DNA of 64,000 nt from Endobacterium cereale (GTDB lineage: Bacteria > Pseudomonadota > Alphaproteobacteria > Rhizobiales > Rhizobiaceae), in the NCBI RefSeq assembly GCF_009617585.1, contig NZ_WIXI01000048.1, positions 1 through 64,000 on the forward strand, written 5' to 3'. How positions within the stretch are numbered: position 1 is the stretch's first letter; each line of letters starts with the position of its first letter. The notes beneath the pieces are model-generated. The model saw nothing but the letters and a program-made list of their open reading frames with translations, was not told where the DNA came from and ran no database searches. Shown here piece by piece: positions 26,452 to 36,542 of this stretch. The position numbers and the translations under genes are program-made.

Positions 26452-27351
26452 CTACCACAGAACATGTTCGACCGGCTGCACCGGTTTTGCCGCCTCCGTC
26501 TTGCCCAGCAACTGCTCCAGATCGATCTGGATGGTGCGAGTGATCGAGGTCAGCGGCACGTCGTGAGCCCGGTTGGCAAACGGGTTCTGCAGATCGGCGC
26601 CAATGCGATCCATGGCCAACAGCATGAAACCGACGACGGTGGAGGCGAGCGGAGTAAAAATGGTCAGGCTGTCGACCAGCCCAATCGGCAGAAGAATACA
26701 GAAAAAATGCACGAACAGCGTCGGGTAATAACCGTATTCGCGCGGCAGTGGCGTGTTCTTGATACGCTCCATGCCGCCCTGCGCATTGCTCATGTCCACC
26801 AGCACGCGCTCGATCTGGACGCGGCGGAAGGTGTCGATCCAGCCGTTTCTTTCCGCTTCCGCCAGCATGGCGCCGGTGCCGTTGAGGATGGCATTCGGGA
26901 TGTTGGAAAAGTTCTGCAATGCGTCGCATTCGCCATCGGGCAGAAAGTCGCAAATCTCTTCCCCGACAGGCTGGCCGCGCAGATGACACCGCAGCGCCTG
27001 AACATAGGCAATCTGGCGCAGTACCAGATCGTGGCGCAGCCGCTGGCTTTCCGGCCGGTCATCGATCAGATGCATGACCTCACGACCATAAGAGCGCGAG
27101 GCATTGACCATGGCGCCCCACAACGTGCGCCCTTCCCACCAGCGATTATAGGCATTGTTGTTGCGAAAGCCGAGAAACAGGGCAAGCGCCGAGCCCAGAA
27201 GGCTCATAGGTAGAACTGGCAGATTTAGCCAAGGATGCGGCAGATAGACATAAGCGAGCGTGACTGCGATGTCCCAAAAAAATAATAGCGCCAGTGGCCA
27301 GCCGATGTAACCAAGCATTCGATGCAGACGGGCGGATTGGGGCAAGACCAT
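26452..27351 (-). CDS. Bestrophin family ion channel
   Basis: A 299-residue membrane protein of the bestrophin (UPF0187) family, which forms pentameric anion or cation channels. Evidence is the N-terminal helix, the conserved GFRNNNAYNRWWEGR segment near residue 65, PLPREYGYYP, and the DLQNPFAN segment near the second membrane unit (the family's Ca-clasp region equivalent). I chose the start at 27351 because gaggaagc lies upstream at good spacing; the ATG at 27366 is part of that site. The role in bacteria is uncertain. Confidence 0.88.
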   Translation of the reverse strand: MVLPQSARLHRMLGYIGWPLALLFFWDIAVTLAYVYLPHPWLNLPVLPMSLLGSALALFLGFRNNNAYNRWWEGRTLWGAMVNASRSYGREVMHLIDDRPESQRLRHDLVLRQIAYVQALRCHLRGQPVGEEICDFLPDGECDALQNFSNIPNAILNGTGAMLAEAERNGWIDTFRRVQIERVLVDMSNAQGGMERIKNTPLPREYGYYPTLFVHFFCILLPIGLVDSLTIFTPLASTVVGFMLLAMDRIGADLQNPFANRAHDVPLTSITRTIQIDLEQLLGKTEAAKPVQPVEHVLW

Positions 27352-27550
27352 GAAAAGCTTCCTCATTCACCGACGGTACATTCGGATGTTCGAACTTAAG
27401 GTGCAATGCAGCAAAATCGAGGTGCGATGCAGCATTACGATTAAATTCGCTGTTATGAAGAAGTGAGCGGCACGCGCGGAACCAATCAGCGCGACAACCA
27501 TCAGGACATCACGAGGTTGTCTCGCGCCTTCCGATGTGCAGACACGCATA

Positions 27551-27584
27551 AGAAAGCCGGCCACCCAATTTAAGGATGGCCGGC
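27551..27584 (-). terminator. Terminator of the TonB receptor gene
   Basis: On the minus strand gccggcca pairs with tggccggc (8 bp) and is followed by tttctt. It lies about 30 bases past the receptor stop. Confidence 0.75.
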
Positions 27585-27611
27585 GAGATCACATTCGATG
27601 GGGATCGCGGA

Positions 27612-29741
27612 TTACCAGGTCCGGCGCAGGGTCAGCTTCACCTCACGACCATTGCCGTAAAACGCCGTGTTGTCGAACACGCTGAGCTGCGAAATATATT
27701 CGCGATCAAACAGATTGGTGACGTTGAGCTGCAGATCGGTCTTTTCGTTGATCTGGTACTTTGCCATGGCATCGAACACGATGTTGGAGGCCAGCGGCAC
27801 GGTATTGGGGTTATCGGCAAAACGTTTGCCGGTGAAGCGCGCGCCGAGACCAAACGTCAGATCGCCGGCATCGGCGATATCTGGAATGGTGTAATCAACC
27901 CACAGCGAAGCCGAGTGGCGGGGAGTCAACTGCGGCACCTTGCCGACATTGGCGGCCGTGGCATCTTTTGTGATTTCCGCGTCCCAGAACGTGTAGGCGG
28001 CTGTCAGGTTCATCTGGTCCGTCAGCGCCACCTTGCCTTCGAGTTCAAGGCCGCGGACATTCACTTCACCAGCCTGGCTGAAAAGTCCGTTGCCGATGCT
28101 ATAGGCAACATTGGTCTGGGTGAGGTCGAACAGAGACGCAGTGAACAGCGCGTCGATGCCTTCCGGCTGGTACTTGGCTCCAATCTCGTATTGGGTGCCT
28201 TCCATCGGGTTGACTTCGCCGACATAGGTCGTGCGGTTGGCGCCGACCGGCTGGAAGGATTCCGAATAGTTGGCGTAAACCGACAGGTTCGGGTTGAACT
28301 TGTAGGTGACGCCGACACGGCCGGTAAGCGCCTCGTCGGTCGCGTCGAAATAACGTGTGCCGTTATATTGCAGCGTATCGACATGGTCGTAACGGCCACC
28401 GAAGGTGAAGATCCAGCGATCATCGAGCGTCAATTCTTCCTGCGCGTAGACGCCCGTGGATTTTTGGTCGAGCGAGCTTGGGGTAATGGTGCGGATGAAA
28501 ATGCCATCCGTGCCGACGTAAACCGGGTTGTTGTAATCGGCGAGCGGCAGGGCATAACCGCGCTTGGTGCTTTCGCGGGCATTGTCGCGCACGAAATCGG
28601 TACCGAGCAGGGTCTTGCTGTCGAAGCGGCCGAAACTCGCCTGGTATTCAAGCTGATTGTCGACGCCAAAACGTTCGATATGGCCATCGACTCCATAGGC
28701 GATGCGGCTGCCGGCCGGCGCGCCGACACCGGTGAATGTGCCGTAGACCTGCTGATAGACCATGTCGAGCGTGCCGTAACGCAGGTTCTGACGGAAGGTC
28801 AGGCCGTTGCCGAAATCATGCGAGAATTCGTAACCGATATTGCGCTCGATCGAATCCATGTCGTTCCACTCGGGCTCGCCGAGATAGGTGCGCGGATCGA
28901 TGCCACGGCCGACCGGGATGCTCATGCCGGTATTGCCTTCACGCTTGTTGAAATTGGTGAGCAGCGTGAAGCTCGTCGCATCGGTCGGGTTGAAGCCGAT
29001 GGCAAGGCCGACATAACGACGGTCGTCCGGCAGGTATTCGCTGTCGACATCGGCGTTCTGGCCCTTGGTGGTCAGGCGATAGGTCCATATGCCGGCATCG
29101 TCGATCGGACCGCCGAAATCGGCGCCGACTTCGGCGTGATCCTCGCCAAGCGTCGTATAAACTTCACCAAAAGCGACATCCTGCGGGCGCTTGGTGACGA
29201 GATTGACGAGACCACCCGGCGCATTGAGACCGTAGAGCGTCGAGGTGGAGCCTTTCAGCACCTCCGCGCGCTGATAGGCGTAAGGTTCGATACGCGCGCT
29301 GGTAAAGCTCATGTTGCGGCTCGGCAGGCCATCCCGATAGACGCCATTGCCCTGCGCGCCAAAACCGCGGATGCGGAAAAAGTCATAGCGGTTGTCGGAG
29401 CCGTATTCATCGACCGTGACGCCGGACGTGTAGGCGATGACCTGCTGCAGGTCGCTGGCCGAACGGTTCTTGATCTCGTCCTGCGTCACGACCGAAACGG
29501 CAGCCGGCGCGTCGATGATCGGCGTATCGGTCTTGCTGGCGGCCTTGGTGCGGCTGGCAACGACACCCTTTTCCGGACCGATGGCATTGGCATCCTGCAC
29601 GACGATGGTTTCGAGAACCGTGGAACCGCCATTGGCCTGCGCGTCAGAAAGCGCGGACTGCGCCATCGCGATCGACGGGATGATCAGGGCGGTGGCGCAG
29701 GACAGGGCGCCGAGAAGAAGAAAATGTGGCCGCTTCGACAA
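27612..29741 (-). CDS. TonB-dependent siderophore receptor
   Basis: A 709-residue outer-membrane receptor for an iron-siderophore complex. The signal peptide (residues 1-27, ending PSIAMAQS) precedes a plug domain (about 60-190, DAPAAVSVVTQDEI and GLNAPGGLVNLVTKRP) and a 22-strand barrel. The last strand ends in an aromatic residue (TLRRTW), as outer-membrane proteins require for BAM recognition. The siderophore type cannot be read with confidence; the plug wording resembles ferrichrome/hydroxamate receptors. The divergently named AraC gene upstream on the same strand probably activates it with the siderophore as co-inducer. Confidence 0.93.
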   Translation of the reverse strand: MSKRPHFLLLGALSCATALIIPSIAMAQSALSDAQANGGSTVLETIVVQDANAIGPEKGVVASRTKAASKTDTPIIDAPAAVSVVTQDEIKNRSASDLQQVIAYTSGVTVDEYGSDNRYDFFRIRGFGAQGNGVYRDGLPSRNMSFTSARIEPYAYQRAEVLKGSTSTLYGLNAPGGLVNLVTKRPQDVAFGEVYTTLGEDHAEVGADFGGPIDDAGIWTYRLTTKGQNADVDSEYLPDDRRYVGLAIGFNPTDATSFTLLTNFNKREGNTGMSIPVGRGIDPRTYLGEPEWNDMDSIERNIGYEFSHDFGNGLTFRQNLRYGTLDMVYQQVYGTFTGVGAPAGSRIAYGVDGHIERFGVDNQLEYQASFGRFDSKTLLGTDFVRDNARESTKRGYALPLADYNNPVYVGTDGIFIRTITPSSLDQKSTGVYAQEELTLDDRWIFTFGGRYDHVDTLQYNGTRYFDATDEALTGRVGVTYKFNPNLSVYANYSESFQPVGANRTTYVGEVNPMEGTQYEIGAKYQPEGIDALFTASLFDLTQTNVAYSIGNGLFSQAGEVNVRGLELEGKVALTDQMNLTAAYTFWDAEITKDATAANVGKVPQLTPRHSASLWVDYTIPDIADAGDLTFGLGARFTGKRFADNPNTVPLASNIVFDAMAKYQINEKTDLQLNVTNLFDREYISQLSVFDNTAFYGNGREVKLTLRRTW

Positions 29742-29903
29742 GACTGGTCTCCGGTGCAGATATGTAAACTGACCGGTCCACTAGGTGGGACAGCAATTGC
29801 GTTATAGAAAAATTCCGCTTTTTTGAAAAAAGCCACTGTGTCTGTGCGCCACTTTTCCGCCACTGTTGCAGGAATGTCCAGAGCTCAGTCTGGGCTTTGT
29901 CGA

Positions 29904-30794
29904 TTATGCGTTCTGCAAGCGCCGCCATGCGGCAGGTGTGCCGCCCACAGCCTGACGGAAAACGCGGGTCAGATGCGCCTGATCGGAAAAACCTAGACGG
30001 GCGGCGATATCTGCGACACTCATATCACCCGCCGACAGCATGACTTTCGCCGTTTCGATGCGTCGGGCAAGCTGCCATTGCAGCGGCGTGCTGCCCGTTG
30101 TCTGCTTGAAGACATTGGTGAACCAGCTTTCGGACAGGCCAACCATATCCGCCATTTCTGCAACGCTCAGACGGCCATCCTCGCGGGCATCCACCGTAGC
30201 GCTCAGCATTTTCATCTGCATCTCGCTCAGCCTGCCGCCAATTTCCTCACAGGGGCGACCGGACACATCCAGCAAGCCGCCAACAATACCGTTGATGAGG
30301 CTTTCCGCGTAAAGCGACGGCTTCGCCGGATTGACGATCTCTTCCGCAAGAAGATTTGCGAGCGGCTCGATGGCGCCGATATCCTCTATCTCCGAAGGCC
30401 GGCGCATCGTTGCCATCGCTGCCGAGGTGCCGATCGACGCGGACAAAAGCCGCAGCATCCGGTCGCGATGAACATGCAGATCGAGATGGGTGAAACGATG
30501 CTGCGAACTGGTTTCGGTCCACATCGGCGTTCCCGGCGGCACATAGACAGCGCGCGCCATCGCGCGGCGATCGCTCATCTGCCCCTTGCCGCGGTTAGAC
30601 ATGCGGATGCGCGTCGAGACGTCATTGAAATAGACGAGGATGCGCGGATCAGGCGACACGAAGTGGCAATTCGCTCCCGCCCGGCTTTCCATCTGCCAGA
30701 AGCAACCAACGGCACCGTCCAGCCCCAGCCATTTGACCGGAGCCGTGGCGCGAAGGCCTTCCGTGCGCGACTTCATCGAATGGAGATAGTTCAA
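29904..30794 (-). CDS. AraC family transcriptional regulator
   Basis: A 296-residue regulator. The N-terminal 190 residues are a sensor region with no named motif. The C-terminal 100 residues hold the two helix-turn-helix units (VAEMADMVGLSESWFTNVFK and SVADIAARLGFSDQAHLTRVF, the first written here at its 20-residue limit). The final helix reads FRQAVGGTPAAWRR. It lies 162 bases upstream of the TonB receptor in the same direction. This matches the known arrangement in which AraC proteins such as RhrA or PchR switch on siderophore receptors. The target is therefore inferred from position. Confidence 0.9.
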   Translation of the reverse strand: MNYLHSMKSRTEGLRATAPVKWLGLDGAVGCFWQMESRAGANCHFVSPDPRILVYFNDVSTRIRMSNRGKGQMSDRRAMARAVYVPPGTPMWTETSSQHRFTHLDLHVHRDRMLRLLSASIGTSAAMATMRRPSEIEDIGAIEPLANLLAEEIVNPAKPSLYAESLINGIVGGLLDVSGRPCEEIGGRLSEMQMKMLSATVDAREDGRLSVAEMADMVGLSESWFTNVFKQTTGSTPLQWQLARRIETAKVMLSAGDMSVADIAARLGFSDQAHLTRVFRQAVGGTPAAWRRLQNA

Positions 30795-31061
30795 AACAGA
30801 GAGCCGTCCGCAGTTGCCCGAATATTTCGAGTAGGATCGACAGAACTATCCCGTCGACCCCATATCATGACCGGAACTATCATGTTTGCTGCTTTTCGCA
30901 AGTCGCAAGCTTACAGGGCGATCAACAAAGGGCAAACTCGCATTCAAATGTGCTGATAAATCAAATCAGGCACCGCTTTCCGTCTTTTATGGCCTGTCGT
31001 TCCAGTGCACGCCGGGCTAGAGATTCGTCAATCTCTCGCGCAGCGATTCTTTCGGTCCCCG

Positions 31062-32300
31062 ATGTCCCATATCCGCCCTCTCGTTCCGCTTCTCGTCACG
31101 GCCGGTATTCTGATCGGCGGCAACGGATTGCAGGGAACCTATATTGCCCTGCGCGGTTCGGCCGAAGGCTTTGCCACCTCGACAATCGGGCTGATCGGCG
31201 CCGGTTACAGCATCGGCTTTGCCATCGGCTGTCTCTACGTCACCCGCATATTGCGGCAAATCGGCCATATCCGCACCTTTTCGGCGATGGCGGCGATCAC
31301 CGCCTGCTGCTCGATCCTATTACCACTGGTGACTGAGGCGTGGTTCTGGTTCGTGATGCGCTTTGTCATCGGCATGACCGTGGCCAGTCTATTCGCCACC
31401 GTGGAAAGCTGGATCAATGCCAAGGTGACCAACGAGAACCGGGCGAGAACGCTGTCGGTCTATCGTGTCGTTGATCTCTCCTCGGTCACGCTTGCGCAAT
31501 ACGTGATCCCGATCGCCGGTATCGATGGGCCGCTGGTGTTCAGCATCGTCGCGATCGCCATGAGCCTGTCGCTGGTGCCGATTTCGCTCGCCGACAAATC
31601 CAGCCCGTCTCCACCGGAAGCGTTGTCCTTCGACATTCGCGCGGTGTGGCGGATTTCGCCGCTTTCGGTGATCGGCGTCATTGCCGTCGGCCTGTCCATG
31701 GCCGCCTTCCGCAATATCGGGCCGATCTATGCAGAAGAGCTCGGCATGAGCATCACCTCGATCGCCACTTTCATGAGCGCCGGCATCATTGGTGGCGTGG
31801 TTCTGCAATATCCGCTGGGGAACTATTCCGACCGGCTCGATCGTCGTCGCGTCATCCTGTGGGCAACGTTCGGTTCGGTCATAACAGGTGCCTACCTCTC
31901 CTTCGGGGCGGGCACGAATGAAATTGCCAACATCATCGGCGTATTCCTGTTCGGCGCCTTTTCGATGCCGCTTTATTCGCTGTGTTCGGCGCATGGCAAC
32001 GACCACGCAAAACCGGGAGAACATGCGCTGGTGGCTGCAGGCCTTTTGTTTTTCTGGTCGCTCGGTGCAACCATCGGGCCGCTGCTTGCCTCCGTGCTTC
32101 TCGAAAATTTCGGACCACGCGCCTTCTTCGCTTACACGTCGTTCATTTTCATCGGCTTCATGATCTATACGATGGCGCGCATGGGTTCGCGCGCGCCAGT
32201 GCCGCCATCCGAGCGTTCCGGAGGTTTCCGTGCACTCCTGCGGACATCCGCCTATTTCAACCGGCTGGCGGCGCCTCCAGAGGATAAAAACAAGGATTGA
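31062..32300 (+). CDS. MFS transporter (YcaD-like)
   Basis: A 412-residue major facilitator with 12 predicted helices. The first helix carries GILIGGNGLQGTYIALRG and the loop between helices 2 and 3 is short. The second half includes NYSDRLDRRRVILW (the loop 8-9 repeat of the MFS motif) and CSAHGNDHAKPGEHALVAAG, a wording I associate with the YcaD group. The substrate is unknown. The start at 31062 gives the expected N-terminus, although no ribosome site is obvious; the frame is open 19 codons further up. It is divergent from the AraC gene. Confidence 0.85.
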   Translation: MSHIRPLVPLLVTAGILIGGNGLQGTYIALRGSAEGFATSTIGLIGAGYSIGFAIGCLYVTRILRQIGHIRTFSAMAAITACCSILLPLVTEAWFWFVMRFVIGMTVASLFATVESWINAKVTNENRARTLSVYRVVDLSSVTLAQYVIPIAGIDGPLVFSIVAIAMSLSLVPISLADKSSPSPPEALSFDIRAVWRISPLSVIGVIAVGLSMAAFRNIGPIYAEELGMSITSIATFMSAGIIGGVVLQYPLGNYSDRLDRRRVILWATFGSVITGAYLSFGAGTNEIANIIGVFLFGAFSMPLYSLCSAHGNDHAKPGEHALVAAGLLFFWSLGATIGPLLASVLLENFGPRAFFAYTSFIFIGFMIYTMARMGSRAPVPPSERSGGFRALLRTSAYFNRLAAPPEDKNKD

Positions 32301-32427
32301 CGCGGTACAAACCGGAATCTTGCAGCTTTGCGGTGCTTTCGTGTCGCATCACGGCTCCTTCCGGTTGACATAAGCGATTGAAAGGGAAAGGAAGGTTGAA
32401 CCTTTATTTCCCCGCCTGACGAAGATC

Positions 32428-33573
32428 ATGATCGAAACCACTGCTGCCCTAAAAGAAGCCTGCATCCAGCTGGCAAAGTCGGAATTCATCACCATCGACA
32501 CGGAGTTTCTCCGTGAAACGACGTTCTGGCCGGAACTGTGCCTGATCCAGATGGCGAGCCCGGACCTGGAAGTGATCGTCGATCCGCTGGCCAAGGGCAT
32601 CGACCTTGCCCCCTTCTTCGCGTTGATGGCCGACACCTCGGTGGTGAAGGTTTTTCATGCGGCGCGTCAGGATATCGAGATCATCCATCATCTCGGCAAT
32701 CTCATTCCGCAGCCGATCTTCGACACGCAGGTCGCCGCCATGGTCTGCGGTTTTGGCGACAGCATTTCCTATGACCAGCTCGTCAACCGTATCAAGGGCG
32801 TGCAGATCGACAAGTCGTCGCGGTTCACCGACTGGAGCCGTCGCCCGCTGACCGACAAGCAGCTGGACTATGCTGCTGCCGACGTCACGCACCTGCGCGA
32901 CGCCTATCTGTCGCTGAAGGAACAGCTCGAGCGCGAAGGTCGCGCGCTCTGGGTGAGCGAGGAAATGGCGGTGCTGGAAAGCGCCTCCACCTACGACATG
33001 CACCCGGACGACGCCTGGCTGCGTCTGAAATCGCGCCTGCGCAAGCCGACCGAACTCGCCATCCTGAAATTCGTGGCGGCATGGCGCGAACGTGAGGCGC
33101 GCAGCCGCAATGTGCCACGCTCGCGCGTGCTGAAGGATGACGGTCTGTTCGAGATCGCCCAGCAGCAACCGAAGGATACCGAGGCGCTTGGCCGCCTTCG
33201 CACCATTCCAAAAGGCTGGGAACGCTCGGCTTCGGGTGCCGCCATCATCGAGGCAGTGAACGCCGCACTGGCGCTGCCGAAGACTGACATGCCACATGCG
33301 CCAAAACATGTGCATGTGCCGGAAGGCACCGCCGCTGCCGTTGAGCTGCTGAAAGTTCTCCTGAAGCTTGTCGCCGACCGTCAGGGCGTCGCAGCCAAGA
33401 TCATCGCCAATACCGACGATCTGGAAAAGATCGCGGCAGAAGGCGAGAATGCGCAGGTCGGCGCATTGTCCGGCTGGCGTCGTGATCTTTTCGGCGACAC
33501 GGCACTGCGTCTGATCAATGGCAGCGTTGCCCTGCGCTTCGTCGACAAGAAGGTGGAAGCGGTCGAGCTTTAA
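32428..33573 (+). CDS. rnd: Ribonuclease D
   Basis: A 381-residue 3'-5' exoribonuclease that trims tRNA and other stable RNA precursors. The DEDDy catalytic set is visible: DTEFLRE (Exo I, residues 24-30), HAARQDIEII (Exo II) and YAAADVTHL (Exo III with Tyr). An HRDC domain follows at about 205-290 (LAILKFVAAWREREARSRN), with a C-terminal helical domain. It is full length. In related genomes rnd tends to sit close to ppx and aspS; here about 6.7 kb of other genes separate it from ppx. Confidence 0.95.
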   Translation: MIETTAALKEACIQLAKSEFITIDTEFLRETTFWPELCLIQMASPDLEVIVDPLAKGIDLAPFFALMADTSVVKVFHAARQDIEIIHHLGNLIPQPIFDTQVAAMVCGFGDSISYDQLVNRIKGVQIDKSSRFTDWSRRPLTDKQLDYAAADVTHLRDAYLSLKEQLEREGRALWVSEEMAVLESASTYDMHPDDAWLRLKSRLRKPTELAILKFVAAWREREARSRNVPRSRVLKDDGLFEIAQQQPKDTEALGRLRTIPKGWERSASGAAIIEAVNAALALPKTDMPHAPKHVHVPEGTAAAVELLKVLLKLVADRQGVAAKIIANTDDLEKIAAEGENAQVGALSGWRRDLFGDTALRLINGSVALRFVDKKVEAVEL

Positions 33574-33593
33574 GGCCGACCACCGATTGCTTA

Positions 33594-34001
33594 CTAAGGA
33601 TGCATCTTTGCTCCCTTGGTGATCTTGCCGACCACCTTCTTTTCGGCCCTTAGCGCAATTCCGACAAGCTTGGCATCATCCGGCGAGAATTGCCCAAACA
33701 CTTCTCGATTGGCTGTGTCGTGGCCCGTCGAAAACATCTCCTCGATGTAGGCGGAGGTCATCACCTCACGCTCCAGCGAACGTCGGTGGATGATACGCAA
33801 AGTCTCCTGATCGGCGCCCAGCACCACGACAGGCTGGACACTGAGCGGATTGTAGACATGACCGGCCGCATCCCGGTATGGTTCGCCGATGATCGCCGGC
33901 GTCTGGGCGACGATACCGCTCGTCAGAAAGGCGGTGACGTTGAGCTTTTGCCAAGTGGCGAGATCATCACGAATGACGATGGCGATCTTGGTGTCGAACA
34001 T
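33594..34001 (-). CDS. DUF2000 family protein
   Basis: A 135-residue protein that I recognise as DUF2000 by the N-terminal KIAIVIRDDLATWQKLNV, the AYIEEMFSTGHDTANREV segment and GIALRAEKKVVGKITKG near the end. The fold resembles peptidyl-tRNA hydrolase 2; the function is unknown. It is divergent from an AraC-type regulator gene. If that gene starts at 34102 there are 100 bases for shared promoters. The pairing of DUF2000 with a divergent AraC regulator is a recurring arrangement as far as I recall. Confidence 0.8.
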   Translation of the reverse strand: MFDTKIAIVIRDDLATWQKLNVTAFLTSGIVAQTPAIIGEPYRDAAGHVYNPLSVQPVVVLGADQETLRIIHRRSLEREVMTSAYIEEMFSTGHDTANREVFGQFSPDDAKLVGIALRAEKKVVGKITKGAKMHP

Positions 34002-34101
34002 GCAGAAGAACTCCGTTCGCGGTTTTCAGGAAACAGAACCATTAGCGCGGCACGCCGTCAGCAGTCTTGAACGTTCGTGCAAGACTGGATTTGCCGATGG
34101 C

Positions 34102-34893
34102 ATGCACATCGCGCCCCCCTCGCGTGGGATCGAGCGCATTGAGGCGCGTTTTCACGGCAACGGGTTTTCGCCACACCGACACGATACCTATGCGCTGGGG
34201 CTGACGCTGCACGGCGTGCAGACCTTTCGCTATCGTGGCGCCGGACGATTCAGCAATCCCGGCAATGTCATCGTTCTGCATCCCGACGAAGTGCATGATG
34301 GTGCAGCCGGCACCGAGGAGGGATTGATCTACCGGATGATCTATCTGCCGCCGGACCTGATCGGCGCAGTTAACGGGCATCGCACGTCCCTGCCTTTCGT
34401 CGCCGATCCGGTAGTGCGCGACATGAGGCTGTGGCAGGCGCTGGCCGATATTCTGTGCGACCTCGAGCATGAACCGGGCGACCTCGCTCTGGACGACGTA
34501 GTGATGCGCGTGGAAGCCGGGCTTCGGCGACGGGCGAGCAGCCGCGTCACCACGGTGCAGGCGGCTGCCCGCACGGCCGTCTTGTACGCACGCGATATCC
34601 TCGAAGATTGCTGTCGCGAAGAGATCCGCTCCGAGGCATTGGAGGCAGCGACGGGCCTCGACCGCTATGAACTGGCCCGACAGTTCCGTCGTCTATTGGG
34701 TACAAGCCCGCATCATTACCTGGTCATGCGGCGGCTGGACCGCGCGAAGCAACTCATGGCCGCCAGTGGCAGGTTGGCGGATGTGGCCGCCGATGCCGGT
34801 TTTGCCGACCAGGCACATTTCACGCGGCATTTTCGCAAAACCTTCGGCATGACACCGGGACGGTGGATTGCATTGCGGAAGAATGCGCGATAG
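34102..34893 (+). CDS. AraC family transcriptional regulator with cupin sensor
   Basis: A 263-residue regulator. The N-terminal half is a cupin-type AraC ligand-binding domain (FSPHRHDTYALGLTLHG and NVIVLHPDEVHDGA carry the His-rich strands). The C-terminal domain has two helix-turn-helix units (EALEAATGLDRYELARQFRR and the LADVAADAGFADQAHFTRHF region). It ends FGMTPGRWIALRKNAR. The frame is open upstream to an ATG at 34000 that would overlap the start codon of the divergent DUF2000 gene. I prefer 34102, which leaves room for promoters and gives usual family length. Confidence 0.88.
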   Translation: MHIAPPSRGIERIEARFHGNGFSPHRHDTYALGLTLHGVQTFRYRGAGRFSNPGNVIVLHPDEVHDGAAGTEEGLIYRMIYLPPDLIGAVNGHRTSLPFVADPVVRDMRLWQALADILCDLEHEPGDLALDDVVMRVEAGLRRRASSRVTTVQAAARTAVLYARDILEDCCREEIRSEALEAATGLDRYELARQFRRLLGTSPHHYLVMRRLDRAKQLMAASGRLADVAADAGFADQAHFTRHFRKTFGMTPGRWIALRKNAR

Positions 34894-35050
34894 CCGGGTC
34901 CAGAATCCGCCATCGCTGCGCAAACCCTTTATAAGCTTCCAAAAACCCTGCCATCAAACCTTCATCGATCTGTCAAATGACGATCACCTGAGCGTCATGT
35001 GAGGCCTCTAATCCGATCCTGTGTCCGAGACCAAAAACCACAGGTGATCC

Positions 35051-36406
35051 ATGAACCGACTTCTTCTCAGCACCGTTGCCTTTGCCGCATTTTTTGCCGG
35101 CGCTGCCCACGCCGAAGACAGGGAATTCCCGGCAAAGCTCGCCAGACAAGCGATCCTGCCAGCCAATACCGTAACCCCGGCTCCTTCCGATGCACCGGAG
35201 TTTTTGAAAACCTCCGGCAAATTTACCGCTCCGGGCAAGCGTACCGAAAAGCTCGGCACCGTGGACGGCAAGGATGGCGCGCGCGTCACCGATGTGAAAC
35301 TGCCGTTCGACGGCCAGCCGATCCAGGGTTTTTCGGGCATCAAGACCATGGCTGATGGCACGTTCTGGACGCTGTCCGACAACGGTTTCGGCTCAAAGTC
35401 CAATTCGTCGGACGCCATGCTTTTCCTGCATCAGGTCAAGTTCGACTGGGCCGGCAACAAGGTCGAAGTGGTCAAGAACCTCTTCCTTTCCGACCCGAAC
35501 CGCATAGCCCCCTTCCCGATCGTCATGGAAGGGTCTGACAAACGTTACCTGACGGGTGCGGATTTCGACATCGAGTCTATCCAGCCTGTGGCCGACGGTT
35601 TCTGGCTTGGCGAGGAGTTCGGCCCCTACCTGATCAAGGTCGATGCACTCGGCCAGCTGACCGATGTGGTGCCGACCATGGTAGACGGCAAGCCGGTGAA
35701 GTCACCTGACAATCCGACACTTGTCATGCCGGCCAACCCGACTGCAAAGCTGCCGGTGTTCAACCTCAAGCGTTCGGGCGGATATGAAGGCATGGCGATG
35801 TCGAAGGACGGTTCCAAGCTTTATGGCCTGCTGGAAGGCCCGCTATTCCTAGAAGACGGCAAGGTCGAGCAGGCGGATGCCGCGACCGCACTGCGCGTCA
35901 TCGAATTCGACATCGCTTCGAAAAACTGGACCGGACGGTCCTGGCTTTATCCGCTGGCCGAAAAGGGTGTTGCGATCGGCGATTTCAACATGATTGACGA
36001 CACGACGGCTCTGGTGATCGAACGCGACAATGGCGCCGGCACCAAGGACAAGGCTTGCGCCGATCCGAAACAGCCGAAGCCTGATTGCTTCGATGCCCCG
36101 GCGGAACTGAAGCGCGTTTACAAGATCGAGATGAGCGACGCCAATGTGGGCAAGGCCGTTCGTAAGATCGGTTATATCGACCTGATGAACATCAAGGACC
36201 CGGACAACAAGAAGAAGGCCGGCTCGAAGGATGGTGTCTACGACATGCCGTTCGTGACCATCGAGAATGTCGACGTGGTCGATGCCACCCATATCGTCAT
36301 CGGCAATGACAATAACCTGCCCTTCTCGGCCGGTCGCGCCGTCGACAAGGCTGACGACAACGAGTTCAGCCTGCTGGAAGTCGGCGAGTTTTTGTCGGCG
36401 AAGTAA
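35051..36406 (+). CDS. Esterase-like phytase family protein, exported
   Basis: A 451-residue periplasmic protein with a signal peptide (residues 1-21, FAAFFAGAAHA cut before EDREF). The mature part matches the phytase-like esterase family (PF13449 type) by its beta-propeller strands: GFSGIKTMADGTFWTLSDNGFG, split here at the limit, then FWLGEEFGPYLIK, GYEGMAMSKDGSKLYGLLEG and HIVIGNDNNLPFS. Members are annotated as phosphoesterases, but few have been tested. It has a visible terminator and is probably a single-gene unit. Confidence 0.85.
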   Translation: MNRLLLSTVAFAAFFAGAAHAEDREFPAKLARQAILPANTVTPAPSDAPEFLKTSGKFTAPGKRTEKLGTVDGKDGARVTDVKLPFDGQPIQGFSGIKTMADGTFWTLSDNGFGSKSNSSDAMLFLHQVKFDWAGNKVEVVKNLFLSDPNRIAPFPIVMEGSDKRYLTGADFDIESIQPVADGFWLGEEFGPYLIKVDALGQLTDVVPTMVDGKPVKSPDNPTLVMPANPTAKLPVFNLKRSGGYEGMAMSKDGSKLYGLLEGPLFLEDGKVEQADAATALRVIEFDIASKNWTGRSWLYPLAEKGVAIGDFNMIDDTTALVIERDNGAGTKDKACADPKQPKPDCFDAPAELKRVYKIEMSDANVGKAVRKIGYIDLMNIKDPDNKKKAGSKDGVYDMPFVTIENVDVVDATHIVIGNDNNLPFSAGRAVDKADDNEFSLLEVGEFLSAK

Positions 36407-36423
36407 GCTACGGCCCCAGTAAG

Positions 36424-36458
36424 AAGCGCCCTGTGAAAGCCGGGCGTTTCCATTTTTT
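36424..36458 (+). terminator. Terminator after the phytase-like gene
   Basis: aagcgccc pairs with gggcgttt (one G-U) around a 10-base loop, followed by six T at 36453-36458. Confidence 0.75.
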
Positions 36459-36542
36459 CGAAATAATTTACTGCCGCATGTCGGTTGCGCGGCCTATTCT
36501 CCGTCCTTGTGTCACAGCAATGGTTCAACAGGAGGAAAAGCC

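Noticed and set aside
24420..26543. A 707-codon open frame antisense to aspS
   Set aside because: It lies wholly opposite a certain gene, with unnatural composition and no ribosome site.
26243..26989. Minus-strand 248-codon frame overlapping the bestrophin gene
   Set aside because: It is an alternate frame of the bestrophin coding region, Arg/Ser-rich and without a ribosome site.
27576..29807. A 743-codon open frame antisense to the TonB receptor
   Set aside because: The receptor frame has a signal peptide, plug and barrel strands. The antisense frame shows none of the marks of a protein.
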